Assembly (NCBI RefSeq): GCF_015291625.1
Contig: NZ_CP030047.1
Span: forward strand, 3,038,001 to 3,102,000
Reading direction: 5' to 3'
DNA: 64,000 nt
From: Bradyrhizobium sp. CCBAU 53421
GTDB taxonomy: Bacteria > Pseudomonadota > Alphaproteobacteria > Rhizobiales > Xanthobacteraceae
Shown here in pieces: positions 1-7,855 of the stretch (its first letter is position 1; each line of letters opens with the position of its first letter). The notes beneath the pieces are model-generated. The model saw only the letters and a program-made list of their open reading frames with translations, made no database searches and was not told the origin of the DNA. A program made the translations under genes and the position numbers.

Positions 1-275
1 CAATCTTCAGGGCGTCGTCGGACAGCGGCCGTTGCAGCATCTTCGCCTCATCCCATGGCGCCCGCATCCAGACGTCGCGCTCCTCGGTCGTCAGGATCAC
101 GGGCATAGCTCTTAGGGTGGATGGGCTCGACGATCGCGTTCGGTGTTGTCGTCAGGAATCCGTAGACGAGATGGGGGCCTGGCATCGGCTTCGACTTCGT
201 CCCACGATCGCCCTTGAACTCGGTCCAGATGCCGGCGAAAGCGGTCAGCGGCCGGTCATCCTTCCCGAGCACCCC
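1..275 (-). pseudogene. SRAP (YedK-like) protease remnant, frameshifted
   Basis: The minus strand encodes the C-terminal half of an SOS response-associated peptidase (SRAP), the family that crosslinks to abasic sites in single-stranded DNA. Recognisable are [17 protein letters not shown] and EPIHPK, and then, in another frame, [15 protein letters not shown] and [13 protein letters not shown] running off the left edge. The frame breaks at about 115, where one extra base follows the codon for K of HPK. The N-terminal half with the catalytic Cys2 is absent: upstream of about 275 the reading frame has stop codons. An intact paralogue lies at 33104-33829. This is a decayed second copy, or a copy with a sequencing indel plus a real N-terminal loss. 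Confidence 0.75.
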
Positions 276-505
276 TTCTATTTTGCAAATAAGTCCCAGC
301 GCCCCGAGGAAGAGCGCTGGGACTGACGGTGAGGGCGGTCGGGGGCAGGACCGTGTGTGCCTTCACCCGATTGCTTAATTTTCCCGGCTATGCATCTTTC
401 CAACTAAATGGCCATTTTCAGCGTTGCCGCCTGAGACTTACGGCTCCACGATGATCCGGAATTGCGTTGCTCGGCGGTGGCGCGAGCCCTCTCCAGCGCC
501 GCTGG

Positions 506-644
506 TTAGATCAGCTGCTCGTTTAGCTTTAGCTCGTAGAGCAGGGCTCCGGTTTCGGAGACCAGGGTGAAGTGCCTGAACCGATAGCCGGCCGGCTGGC
601 GGCCGTGCCTCGTAACGGCCGGTGTAGACCTCGATCTCAGCCAT
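506..644 (-). pseudogene. Small conserved hypothetical protein, frameshifted
   Basis: A start codon at 644 opens a frame reading MAEIEVYTGRYEARPPAG. The homologous continuation, YRFRHFTLVSETG...LYELKLNEQLI with its stop at 506-508, is in the next frame. The break falls in a repeated GCCGGCCGG stretch near 590, where a 4-base duplication would explain it. Joined, the two frames give a protein of about 45 residues of unknown function. I infer a frameshifted gene because both halves read as one plausible small protein and neither continues sensibly alone. Confidence 0.45.
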
Positions 645-851
645 CGGCTCTCTCCCGTCATACGCGCGGAGGCCTTGGCCTTTTCCAACGCCCGGTGGCT
701 GTCGTCCGCTTGACTGACAGATCGCCGGCCCCGCGTTGTCGTCCCAGTAGAAATAGTAGCTCTTGTCAGGAAGCTTTACCTCGAAGCTGCCGCTGTCAGG
801 TACCTGCTCTGTCGTATGCTTGATAATCTGGACGCGCTGGTCTTCTGCCAT
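640..851 (-). pseudogene. Small conserved hypothetical protein, frameshifted
   Basis: The start codon at 849-851 overlaps the stop of the upstream gene (TGATG), so the two are translationally coupled. The frame begins MAEDQRVQIIKHTTEQVP and continues to YYFYWDDNAG, which resembles small rhizobial proteins of about 65-70 residues with a FYWDD motif. After that motif the expected helical end (ALEKAKASAR) is found in another frame, so the gene carries a frameshift near 725. The function of the family is unknown to me. The exact 3' end is uncertain. Confidence 0.45.
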
Positions 852-1030
852 CACGGCCCCCGGAACGGGATCACGTCACCGTCGGCCGCGCGCATGACAA
901 CCTTCGCAAGATCCATGATCTTGAAGCCTCGCTCAGCCAGCATCTCGGCAACACCTTGGCGGTCCATTTCGTGAACGATCGCCTCTGCAACCTTCATCAG
1001 GCGGGCTGTCTCGGCGGTGGTGTCGGTCAT
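851..1030 (-). CDS. Hypothetical protein, 59 aa
   Basis: This small open frame begins MTDTTAETARLMKVAEAIVH and ends IPFRGP. It is acidic at the start with a helical middle (AEMLAERGFKIMDLAKVVMRAA). The stop overlaps the next gene's ATG (TGATG), which supports real translation and an operon. No domain is recognised. Its downstream partner is broken, so the unit may be decaying. Confidence 0.55.
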   Translation of the reverse strand: MTDTTAETARLMKVAEAIVHEMDRQGVAEMLAERGFKIMDLAKVVMRAADGDVIPFRGP

Positions 1031-1055
1031 GAACAGTTTCCGAAGTTATCGCTCG

Positions 1056-1451
1056 CTATGGCGCACGCCGCAGCGGGCAGCTTCGCCCAGTTGGAGAGAG
1101 AAAGGAGAAGAAATTGAGCGTTATCCGATTCTGCTCCGCCAGCATCTTCGCCTCGTTGCCCCACTCGGGATGCAACTCACAGTGTTTTGCGAACGCTTTC
1201 TTTGAGCAGATTGGAGAATTGCCAAATCCGCCAGTGATCGTTCGAAGCGCTTCGCCAGCCTCGAGACGAGTCATAAAGGATGCAGCCTCAGTTGGGTTCA
1301 TCGTGAAAACGTGACCGTTGCATATATCCGACATGCATGCCTTACACATGGTCTGCAGTTCCAGTCGCTTGCCGCGATTGAAGGAGACTGTTGGAAGATC
1401 CAGCTCGCACCTCCGACAGTGCCTAGTCTCAGCGGCTTGTGGGCTTGTCAT
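1056..1451 (-). CDS. Zinc-ribbon-like hypothetical protein
   Basis: The 131-residue product starts MTSPQAAETRHCRRCELDLP and has two CxxC pairs (CRRC, then CKAC about 22 residues on), a typical treble-clef or zinc-ribbon spacing. The rest is a short helical region ending in a basic tail. Such N-terminal Cys pairs occur in small phage- and plasmid-borne DNA-binding or nuclease-like proteins, but I see no catalytic His-Asn-His motif. Function is unknown; nucleic-acid binding is inferred from the Cys arrangement only. Confidence 0.5.
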   Translation of the reverse strand: MTSPQAAETRHCRRCELDLPTVSFNRGKRLELQTMCKACMSDICNGHVFTMNPTEAASFMTRLEAGEALRTITGGFGNSPICSKKAFAKHCELHPEWGNEAKMLAEQNRITLNFFSFLSPTGRSCPLRRAP

Positions 1452-1729
1452 GTGATCGCTCCGTTGCGCGGAATTGCGCGAAAGCGGAGCCCAATCCTGA
1501 GTCGCGTCGACTGAGTGTTCTGATCAGGTCGGAATAGCTGCGGAAATGAAGCGGGTTCTGCCTAAAGCCTTAATGGCGCGGGGGCGGCCGGTAGTTGCCC
1601 ATGGTGGCGGAGGCGGTCTGAAGCTAAAGCTGCCGTAGTTTTACGGAAGCTGCGTAGTCCGATTAGTCGTTGTCATTTTCAATTCGCGAGGCAGAGTTGG
1701 CTGGCTTCGCGGATTTTGAGGAGCGATAG

Positions 1730-2161
1730 ATGATTGATCAAAGAACCGCGCCTTATGCGGCGCTGCTATTGCGCGTTACTATTAGCGGATACTTCATCGC
1801 TGCGCTGTACGGCAAATTTTTTCTAAGGGGGATCAGCGTCTGGTGGGGTGGGCTTGTTAAGGCCGGCTACCCGGACTGGGTGCTTGCATATACCATTAGC
1901 GCCGAATTCGCGTCTGCAATTTTGCTACTGCTGGGCATCTATACCCGTTGGGTCAGCCTGTACACGCTCCCAATGATGCTCGGCGCAACTCACTACTGGA
2001 TGGTTCGCAAAAACTTCTGGTTCGTGGAGGGCGGATGGGCAATGCCATTCGCTTGGTCAGTTATGCTGCTTGTGCAGGCACTGCTAGGAGATGGGGCGCT
2101 CGCATGGAAGATGCCGAGCTTGCCATGGGGACGCGGCTATAAACAACGAACGGCGGTCTAG
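1730..2161 (+). CDS. DoxX family membrane protein
   Basis: The 143-residue protein has four hydrophobic segments, at about residues 9-27, 50-70, 75-92 and 105-122. It begins with the DoxX-type pattern ALLLRVTISGYFIAALYGKF and has the conserved central LLLGIYTRWVSL. DoxX family members are small inner-membrane proteins, some acting as quinone-linked oxidoreductase subunits; the substrate cannot be told here. The start ATG has a GGAGCGATAG Shine-Dalgarno just upstream. It is a single gene convergent with the next small membrane-protein pair. Confidence 0.75.
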   Translation: MIDQRTAPYAALLLRVTISGYFIAALYGKFFLRGISVWWGGLVKAGYPDWVLAYTISAEFASAILLLLGIYTRWVSLYTLPMMLGATHYWMVRKNFWFVEGGWAMPFAWSVMLLVQALLGDGALAWKMPSLPWGRGYKQRTAV

Positions 2162-2373
2162 TTTGGATTTGAGGACGGCTTATTTGCAGTTGAAGAACGA
2201 TTCGACCTGATCAAGTCCGCTATTGGCAGGGCAACTGTCAGAGTTAGGCAAGGCACACCAAGCATCAGCACAGCGAAAATCGCCGGGTTGAGTGTGCCGA
2301 ACAGCCACATGCCGCCTATTACCAACTCAACCGCGGCCAATGCGAACAAACGGCCCTTAATTGCCCTGTCCAT
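2158..2373 (-). CDS. Small membrane protein, 71 aa
   Basis: From the ATG at 2371-2373 the product is MDRAIKGRLFALAAVELVIG and onward, with two predicted membrane helices (about 8-25 and 30-52) and a polar Ser/Asn-rich tail. Its start lies inside the 3' end of the upstream gene (17-base overlap), so the two are probably co-translated. Its 3' end overlaps the convergent DoxX gene by 4 bases. No family recognised. Confidence 0.5.
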   Translation of the reverse strand: MDRAIKGRLFALAAVELVIGGMWLFGTLNPAIFAVLMLGVPCLTLTVALPIADLIRSNRSSTANKPSSNPN

Positions 2374-2554
2374 TTCTTTCCCTTGATGGCGCCCCAGTTG
2401 GCGGCCTCTGCTTGATCGAATTCCGCATGGCGTAGAAGACGCCAAGAAATCCTCCCGCTGCACCTAACAGTGCATCAAGCGGATCGCCTCTTCCCAGCAT
2501 AGCGCCGATCCCTCCGCCGAGTGCGCCGCATAGGCCGCCGATCCAAGGTCTCAT
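2357..2554 (-). CDS. Small glycine-rich membrane protein, 65 aa
   Basis: The product MRPWIGGLCGALGGGIGAML and onward is rich in Gly and Ala with one or two possible membrane helices and a basic C-terminus ending NGQGN. The Gly-rich pattern resembles small membrane or glycine-zipper proteins of unknown function. It is the first gene of a two-gene overlapping unit. Confidence is moderate because of its small size. Confidence 0.45.
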   Translation of the reverse strand: MRPWIGGLCGALGGGIGAMLGRGDPLDALLGAAGGFLGVFYAMRNSIKQRPPTGAPSRERNGQGN

Positions 2555-2582
2555 TCAGATCTCATTCAGCGGAGGGCTATCG

Positions 2583-3311
2583 TCAGAAAATCAGTCCACG
2601 TCGATCCTCTCCTCGCTCCGGGGCAAGGTACATCGGATTTTTGCGGCGGTTCACGAGCCGCTCGGACGTGTCGCATTCACCGATCGGTCGACAAGTGTGG
2701 ATCACTTCCACCCCGTCGTCTCGGCAATCGGGGCAGGGGTCTTTCATTAGTGGTGCGGAGACAGTTGCCGACTCGTGGAGGCGACTATCTGGGTCGCGTT
2801 CGGCGCGCTCTTTGAGCATTGTGAATGCACGCTCGCGGTCGCCTTCATCATCCGAGATCAAGAGGGGATAGACCACTGTGTATAAATCCTGCGGAACGAT
2901 CATCTCGCCCAGATCAGGCACATCCAGGATCGCAGGGGCAATCAGTCCAGCTAAGGGTGGGATACCGATCGTGCGACCGTGAAATCTCACGAACCGTTCT
3001 GGCGCTCGACGTACCGGGTTGGCGTAAATCGGATTGCGCGGCACATAGATTGGCCGCTGCAGGGTCGGCCTGCTGTATGTCGCCGGGACGTACCTGGGCT
3101 GAATGTATTGATGCCGGGTTACATACACTCGCGCGGCGGGCGCTACTCGGTAGACCGGCGTAGAGCGAACGGCAGGGGCCGCCCGGAATGAGCCGCTCGA
3201 CCTTGCGCCACCACCGTAGGAATGGCCGCCTCCGCCGGCTCGCGCAAAACATTGCGATGAAATCATCGTAGCCGCGGCTACCACCGCGGTGACCGCCAAG
3301 AACCTTTTCAT
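2583..3311 (-). CDS. Secreted hypothetical protein with Arg/Pro-rich region
   Basis: The 242-residue product starts with a clear signal peptide (MKRFLAVTAVVAAATMISSQ, cleavage near CFARA). A Gly/Ser-rich stretch follows, then an Arg/Tyr/Pro-rich low-complexity section to about residue 110, and a more ordered C-terminal part. That part contains paired Cys (CPDC, then CRPIGEC), which could be metal or disulphide sites in the periplasm. No enzyme motif is seen. It is monocistronic, as neighbours on both sides are separated by more than 200 bases. Function unknown. Confidence 0.6.
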   Translation of the reverse strand: MKRFLAVTAVVAAATMISSQCFARAGGGGHSYGGGARSSGSFRAAPAVRSTPVYRVAPAARVYVTRHQYIQPRYVPATYSRPTLQRPIYVPRNPIYANPVRRAPERFVRFHGRTIGIPPLAGLIAPAILDVPDLGEMIVPQDLYTVVYPLLISDDEGDRERAFTMLKERAERDPDSRLHESATVSAPLMKDPCPDCRDDGVEVIHTCRPIGECDTSERLVNRRKNPMYLAPERGEDRRGLIF

Positions 3312-3515
3312 ATCGGCCGCCCTGAAAATGATTATTCTGAAAGGGCGACAGTCTCCCGCAACCTGCGGGCGAGCACAAGTGACTAGCTATTTCGTCTGCA
3401 GGCCCAATTCCACCAAGCGGCGGATAGCCTCTGGGCGGCCGGGCCAGGCAAGCTTGGCTACGCCGCCGCGGGTAGACCAAAACTTTGGCCTCCATGGCCA
3501 TCCAACCGAAGGCGC

Positions 3516-3716
3516 TTAACATGCTTTGGTGCGGTTTGCGGCTTCTGCCTCCCGCGCAAGCCGTTCTGCCTTCAGGCGCTCTCGATTCTCGTGGAATGCC
3601 TTTTGCGCCTTGGCGTAATCAGTCAAGGCTTCCTTGGCTTCCGCCTGCCTGAAGATCTTACGAGCTTCTCTTTCTGCCCCTGTCGGCGTGCTTCTCCGCT
3701 CTCGATCGTATGCCAT
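3516..3716 (-). CDS. Charged helical hypothetical protein, 66 aa
   Basis: The product starts MAYDRERRSTPTGAEREARK and is almost entirely charged helix (FRQAEAKEALTDYAKAQKAF). It ends in a Cys. The start has an AAGGAGG Shine-Dalgarno 6 bases upstream, which makes translation likely. It resembles small rhizobial proteins of unknown role. No domain is recognised. Confidence 0.55.
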   Translation of the reverse strand: MAYDRERRSTPTGAEREARKIFRQAEAKEALTDYAKAQKAFHENRERLKAERLAREAEAANRTKAC

Positions 3717-3793
3717 TGCGGCACCTCCTTCGGATCAACGAATGGAGCCGGCTTTCGATCCTACCAGAAACGAAGGGGGCTCCTTTCGGCGGA

Positions 3794-4165
3794 TCATTTC
3801 CGGTTACGATCGCGCCGCACCTTTTGGAATTCGGCTGGCCCTTTGACGAGCTGGCGCTTGCGGTCGGCTTGCTCTTCCGAACTGGCGGTGCTGTCCGCTA
3901 TTTTGTCGATTGCTTTGTCTGCCATGTCGCGAGCGCGCTGGCGCTGGCTTTCACTTTTGGGTCGGGCTGCAGTGGCTGACGCCAAGCCGATCTCGACGAG
4001 CCGGCGGATGGCCTCTGTGCGGACAGGTGAGTCGCTCTGGTCGGCGGCCCAAGCGTCGATAGCAGTGCGCAGCTCGACGGAAAGACGAATAGAAGTCACC
4101 GGGTCTTGCCCTGTGGCTGGTCGTCCTCGCTTTTTCCGTACTACGTTTTTCTTTGACGTCTTCAT
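3794..4165 (-). CDS. Ribbon-helix-helix-like DNA-binding protein with AT-hook
   Basis: The 123-residue basic protein starts with a Lys/Arg tail containing an AT-hook-like KKRGRPATG. A ribbon-helix-helix-like pattern follows (VTSIRLSVELRTAIDAWA, then TEAIRRLVEIGLA, residues about 22-63). The remainder is charged coiled helix. Proteins of this type bind operator DNA as dimers and often repress their own genes. A 9-base inverted repeat (4142-4150 and 4166-4174) straddles its start codon and could be its operator. The AT-hook assignment is by motif only. Confidence 0.6.
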   Translation of the reverse strand: MKTSKKNVVRKKRGRPATGQDPVTSIRLSVELRTAIDAWAADQSDSPVRTEAIRRLVEIGLASATAARPKSESQRQRARDMADKAIDKIADSTASSEEQADRKRQLVKGPAEFQKVRRDRNRK

Positions 4166-4174
4166 AAAAACGTA
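4142..4174. promoter_or_regulatory. Inverted repeat over the start of the RHH gene
   Basis: TACGTTTTT (4142-4150) and AAAAACGTA (4166-4174) form a perfect 9-base inverted repeat with a 15-base spacer. The repeat spans the start codon (4163-4165) of the ribbon-helix-helix gene. A further TACG follows in the upstream arm. An autoregulatory operator is plausible but untested. Confidence 0.35.
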
Positions 4175-4259
4175 ATACGCTTATTCGGCTTGGAAAACAA
4201 GTGGCCCGTCTCGGTGCGTCAACACCGCGACGAGCCTAGCCCAAAACATGGAGTGACCC

Positions 4260-4814
4260 ATGCCTCAGGTTGATTCTGAGAATAGCATAGCTTTGCGTGT
4301 GCCCGACCAAGGGCCAGTTTGCCGCTCCACCGACATTCCCCCAGAGCAGATATTCAAGGCCATCTGGCGCCTGCGCCGCGAGGCCATGGACGAGATAGCC
4401 CGGCTGATCCGGTTTTTCGACGACACTGATAACCACATGGAGCGTGAGGCGGACGACAACGAAGAACCGTGGCTGGGCTTCCAGGAGGCGTTTCCCGGTC
4501 TCGGTGCGGGCCGTGGAGGTTCAGTCGACGATCGGGAAATGGACCTTGGGACTTTCGACCGCATGCTGGACCAGACGAACGCGTCCCGGCATTACTTTAC
4601 TGAGGCGCCGGCAGCTCCCGACGCCGAGCACGAGATGACTGCGGATCTTGAGCCGAGCCTTGGTAGTCTTGATTAGAATGACAGTCAGGAGCGCTGGGCC
4701 GCGGGCGGACGACGCGACATCGAGGGCGACCCGGCGGAGGCGGGCATCGGAGACTATGACGGCTTGCTCGAGCAGGCAGGGACGCAGGACACGTTTCAGG
4801 GGACCATGGGCTGA
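4260..4814 (+). pseudogene. Acidic hypothetical protein interrupted by a TAG codon
   Basis: The gene starts MPQVDSENSIALRVPDQGPV and has an acidic repeat-like middle (EADDNEEPWLGFQEAF). It reaches SLGSLD and meets TAG at 4674-4676. The same frame then continues with matching composition (NDSQERWAAGGRRDIEGDPA and onward) to TGA at 4812-4814, giving 184 codons. The downstream part resembles the usual C-terminus of such rhizobial proteins, so I read this as a nonsense mutation. A 138-residue truncated product may still be made. Function unknown. Confidence 0.55.
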
Positions 4815-5060
4815 AAGCTGATACCTCGGCTCGCCGGCAGCATCGGCGGGCCCTGTCGCCTCAGATCTCACCACTTCGTGAACGCTCCACCGGGGTCCAA
4901 AGCCGGAAAGCTTGGATACCGACCCATTGATGCGCGACCCGCATCTGCCCCAGCATCGATGTATTGATTTGCCCCGTGGCCAACGGGATAGCGCGGAATC
5001 CACCCCTTCATTGGGCCTCGGTTTCGCGAGATTAGCGAACCACGTGCGGCAGCCCGCGAG

Positions 5061-6021
5061 GTGGCGCTGAATGCCGAGTGGACTGCGCCCGAGCTTGGTA
5101 GCAGCCGGACCGTTCCCGGCAGCGTGAACGCAGCAATCGTCAGCTACTATCAATCGACCGTCTTCAGGGCGCTGGCTGGCTCGACGCAGCAAAGCAGGCG
5201 CGCAATCCTTGAGCGCTTTAGGGAAGAGCACGGCAACAAGTGCATCGCACTGATGCATGCTCAGGCTCTTCAGAACATCCTGAATAGCAGGACGGCGATC
5301 GTACAGCGCAACTGGCGGAAGGCCCTTCGTGGCTTGATCGACCATTGCCTCGCGCTCGGAATGATGAAGGTCGACCCGCTTGCGAGTGTGAAGCTGGCCA
5401 AGCTCCAGAAGTCGAGCGGGCACCACACCTGGTCGGACGAGGAAATCGCTCAATACGAGAAGCGGCACGAATCGGGCACAAAGGCTCGACTCGCCATTGC
5501 GCTATTGCTGCAGACGGGCCACGCCCGCGCCGACGTCGTTCGAATGGGGCGCCAGCACATCAAGGCCGGCAAGCTCTCAATGCGCAGACAGAAAACGAAT
5601 GTACAGTTCGACATCCCGCTGTTGCCCGCACTTGAAGCGGAGCTTGATCGGCACCCGATGACGGATCAGCTCACGTTTCTCACCACGAGTTTCGACAAGC
5701 CATTTACCGCCGCCGGCTTTTGGCAACTGGTTTCGTGAGCGATGCAATGAGGCGGGCTTGACTCAATGCGCGGCTCACGGGCTACGTAAGGCCGCAGCAG
5801 TTCGCCACGCGCTCAACGGTGCGACAGCTCCGGAATTGATGGCGTGGTTCGGCTGGAAGACGATCGGCGAGGCCCAGCGATATATCGAGGAAGCAAACCG
5901 CATCAAGCTTGCGGAGAGTGCGGGCGAGAAGATCATTTCCGGAACAGGAATTGGCAAACCAACGAACCAGTTTGCCAAAAACAAACGTAAGCCATTGAAA
6001 TCTAGAAGGTCGAAATCATGA
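5061..6021 (+). pseudogene. Tyrosine recombinase/integrase, frameshifted
   Basis: This encodes most of a phage-type integrase. The core-binding part covers roughly codons 25-110. The catalytic part contains the first Arg (TGHARADVVRMG), HGLRKAAA with His and the second Arg, the GW motif in WFGWKTIGEA, and the nucleophile Tyr in AQRYIEEA. The frame breaks at a TTTT run (5719-5722): removing one T joins TAAGF to GNWFRERCNEAGL and on to the stop at 6019-6021. The N-terminal SAM-like start is not clear, so the 5' end may also be lost. The stop lies one base from a tRNA 3' remnant, the normal position for an integrase beside its attachment site. Confidence 0.8.
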
Positions 6022-6022
6022 C

Positions 6023-6071
6023 TGGCGATCCCGGCAGGATTCGAACGGCAACCCGCGGAGCAGAAATCCGC
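6023..6071 (-). repeat. tRNA 3' remnant, attachment-site-like
   Basis: Read on the minus strand, this stretch has a perfect 5-base anticodon stem (GCGGA/TCCGC) around a loop with a TCT triplet. A variable region, TTCGAAT with a 3' T-stem arm CCTGC, and an acceptor end finishing GATCGCCA follow. The 5' T-stem arm is one base short and there is no D-arm or 5' acceptor, so it is not a functional tRNA. It looks like the 3' part of tRNA-Arg(TCT) left as an att half-site next to the integrase. Confidence 0.5.
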
Positions 6072-6165
6072 TACGCGCATTTGGAATCGCGCTTCGCCAA
6101 CCACCGATTGACCACCGAAACCCCGTGAACAAAGGGCGATAAAGGTGGTCAATCAGGATCGAGCT

Positions 6166-6492
6166 TCATTGTTTTTGTTGATTTTTTCGGTCGCTGATTA
6201 CGTTCGGGACGCAGGGCTGCAGGACGAGCTCAAGCGCCTGTTTGGGGTCGTTACGAACCCTTTGATGTAAGCCATCCGGGCGCACCATAAGCTCACCGCG
6301 CCAGTTGGATCCGTAAGGCTCCGTCATATCGATGGGTCGAGCCCTGATAGGGTTTGGCAATTCGCGGCCATGAACTGCCATTGATGAACGCGAAATAGAT
6401 CCGTTGGGAGGCGCGTCCTTGGAAGTCTCGCCATCAAGATTTGTGTTGGTGGGCGTGTCGCGCGGCGGTGCGTCTTCCACAATCAGGCGCAT
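6166..6492 (-). CDS. Doubtful hypothetical protein
   Basis: A 108-codon frame starts MRLIVEDAPPRDTPTNTNLD, is polar throughout, and has no recognisable domain. It lies in the joint between the integrase remnant and the catabolic operon, where broken sequence is expected. It may be a chance open frame or the end of a lost gene. Confidence 0.2.
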   Translation of the reverse strand: MRLIVEDAPPRDTPTNTNLDGETSKDAPPNGSISRSSMAVHGRELPNPIRARPIDMTEPYGSNWRGELMVRPDGLHQRVRNDPKQALELVLQPCVPNVISDRKNQQKQ

Positions 6493-6809
6493 TTGATTTT
6501 GCCTGACTGGCGACCTCGCAGCCCCTGCTCGACACGGGATCCATCTCGTCTGGGGGCGACCTTCAACACCAGGACCGATCGAATGTATCCAATCGACGCA
6601 TTTTGGCTTCGCTGCACCTCAAAGGGAAGCAAGCGGTGAGATGCAGCTTCACCCTTATAATATATTGAAATATATGGAATTTAATCCAATATAGCGGACC
6701 ATTGTGATTTGCGTTGGACATCTGGCGTTGGGTTGTTTGGATACCAACGTTGACTTCTGGATACATTTTGTCCAATTTCTTCCCAACAAATCAATCTGGG
6801 GAGGGGCGG
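6493..6809 (+). promoter_or_regulatory. Promoter/operator region of the catabolic operon
   Basis: This 317-base AT-richer stretch holds no gene. It contains an inverted repeat at 6671-6693 (TATATGGA, 6-base centre, TCCAATATA). A cluster of TGGAyA half-sites follows: TTGGACA near 6714, TTGGATACCAA at 6737-6747, CTGGATACA at 6757-6765, and the reverse TGTCCAA at 6769-6775. The two TGGATAC copies are 20 bases apart, about two helical turns. These are good candidates for binding of the GntR-type regulator encoded in the same operon. Confidence 0.45.
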
Positions 6810-7796
6810 GTGACCGGCATTTCGGGCGCGCGCGTGCCGAAATTGACGCAGACGACCGCCGTGCTAGCGATGTGCGCGGTCTTGATCGTCGTTTTCTCGA
6901 TCTTCCTGAAGGGCTTCCTGACGCTCGGCAATCTGTTCGCGCTGGCGCGTAACATTTCGATACTTGGCATTCTCGCGCTCGGCATGGCGGTTGTCGTGAT
7001 CGGCCGCGGACTTGATCTGTCGCAAGTCGCCTCCTTCGCTGCCTCCACCGCGATCGCGATCATTCTGATGAACTCGGGCTATGCGACGCCGGTGGCGCTG
7101 CTGATCGGGTTCGTCATGGCAATTGCCATCGGTGTCCTGAACGGGTTTCTCATCTCGGTGATCGAGATGCCGCCGCTGCTGACGACGCTCGCATCCAGCC
7201 TTGCAGTGTTGGGCATCGTACGCACCACGGCTGTGCAGCACTATGTCGTGTACCTTTCGAAGGGGCACGACGAGTTCCTGCGGCTGGGCGGAAACATCTG
7301 GGGGGGCGCCCCGATCTCGATCCTGATCTTCGCGGCCACTGCGCTCGTCGTGCATCTCTTCCTGTCGCGCACGGTCATCGGGCGCTTCGTCTATGCCCAC
7401 GGCGACAACCCCGATGCCGCGCGCCAGACCGGTCTGCCGACCCGTCCGCTGACCATGATCGAATACGCGCTGTGTGCGGCGATCGGCTACGTCGGCGGCG
7501 TCGTGATGGTCGCGCAGACGGCGCTGATGCATCTCCAGGTCGCGGAATCGACGATCATTTTCGATGTCATCATGGTCGTGGTGCTCGGTGGCGTCAGCCT
7601 CGTCGGCGGCCGCGGCAATGTGATGAGCGTCATCGCCGGAACGCTACTGATCGGCGTGCTGCTGAACGGCATGACCATCATGGACATGGACGTGCAGACC
7701 CAGAATATCGTCAAGGGAATTGTGTTGCTGATCGCAATCCTGCTCGATTCCCGCCTGCATCCGCGCGACGAAGAGACGTCGAAGCAGGGCGATTGA
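6810..7796 (+). CDS. RbsC-type sugar ABC transporter permease
   Basis: This is an inner-membrane permease of the ribose/xylose/galactose (BPD_transp_2) class. It has about nine hydrophobic segments and the family signature GLDLSQ (for GxDLSVG) at about residue 70. The cytoplasmic coupling motif region follows (YAHGDNPDAARQTGLP, about 192-207), then VVVLGGVSLVGGRGNV. I chose the GTG at 6810 because a GGGGAGGGG Shine-Dalgarno sits just upstream; upstream in-frame codons encode a polar leader that does not fit. The product is 328 residues, normal for the family. It is first in a co-directional operon with the binding protein, a second permease and the ATPase, so two different permeases may form a heterodimer. 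The substrate is unknown. Confidence 0.85.
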   Translation: MTGISGARVPKLTQTTAVLAMCAVLIVVFSIFLKGFLTLGNLFALARNISILGILALGMAVVVIGRGLDLSQVASFAASTAIAIILMNSGYATPVALLIGFVMAIAIGVLNGFLISVIEMPPLLTTLASSLAVLGIVRTTAVQHYVVYLSKGHDEFLRLGGNIWGGAPISILIFAATALVVHLFLSRTVIGRFVYAHGDNPDAARQTGLPTRPLTMIEYALCAAIGYVGGVVMVAQTALMHLQVAESTIIFDVIMVVVLGGVSLVGGRGNVMSVIAGTLLIGVLLNGMTIMDMDVQTQNIVKGIVLLIAILLDSRLHPRDEETSKQGD

Positions 7797-7855
7797 AGCC
7801 CTGTTTCCATCAACGGGCCGCAACAGTCGGCCGGCATAGAAGGGGAGGAAGAAAC

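Noticed and set aside
4521..5468. 315-codon minus-strand frame opposite the acidic gene and integrase
   Set aside because: It crosses two recognisable plus-strand coding regions and has no domain.
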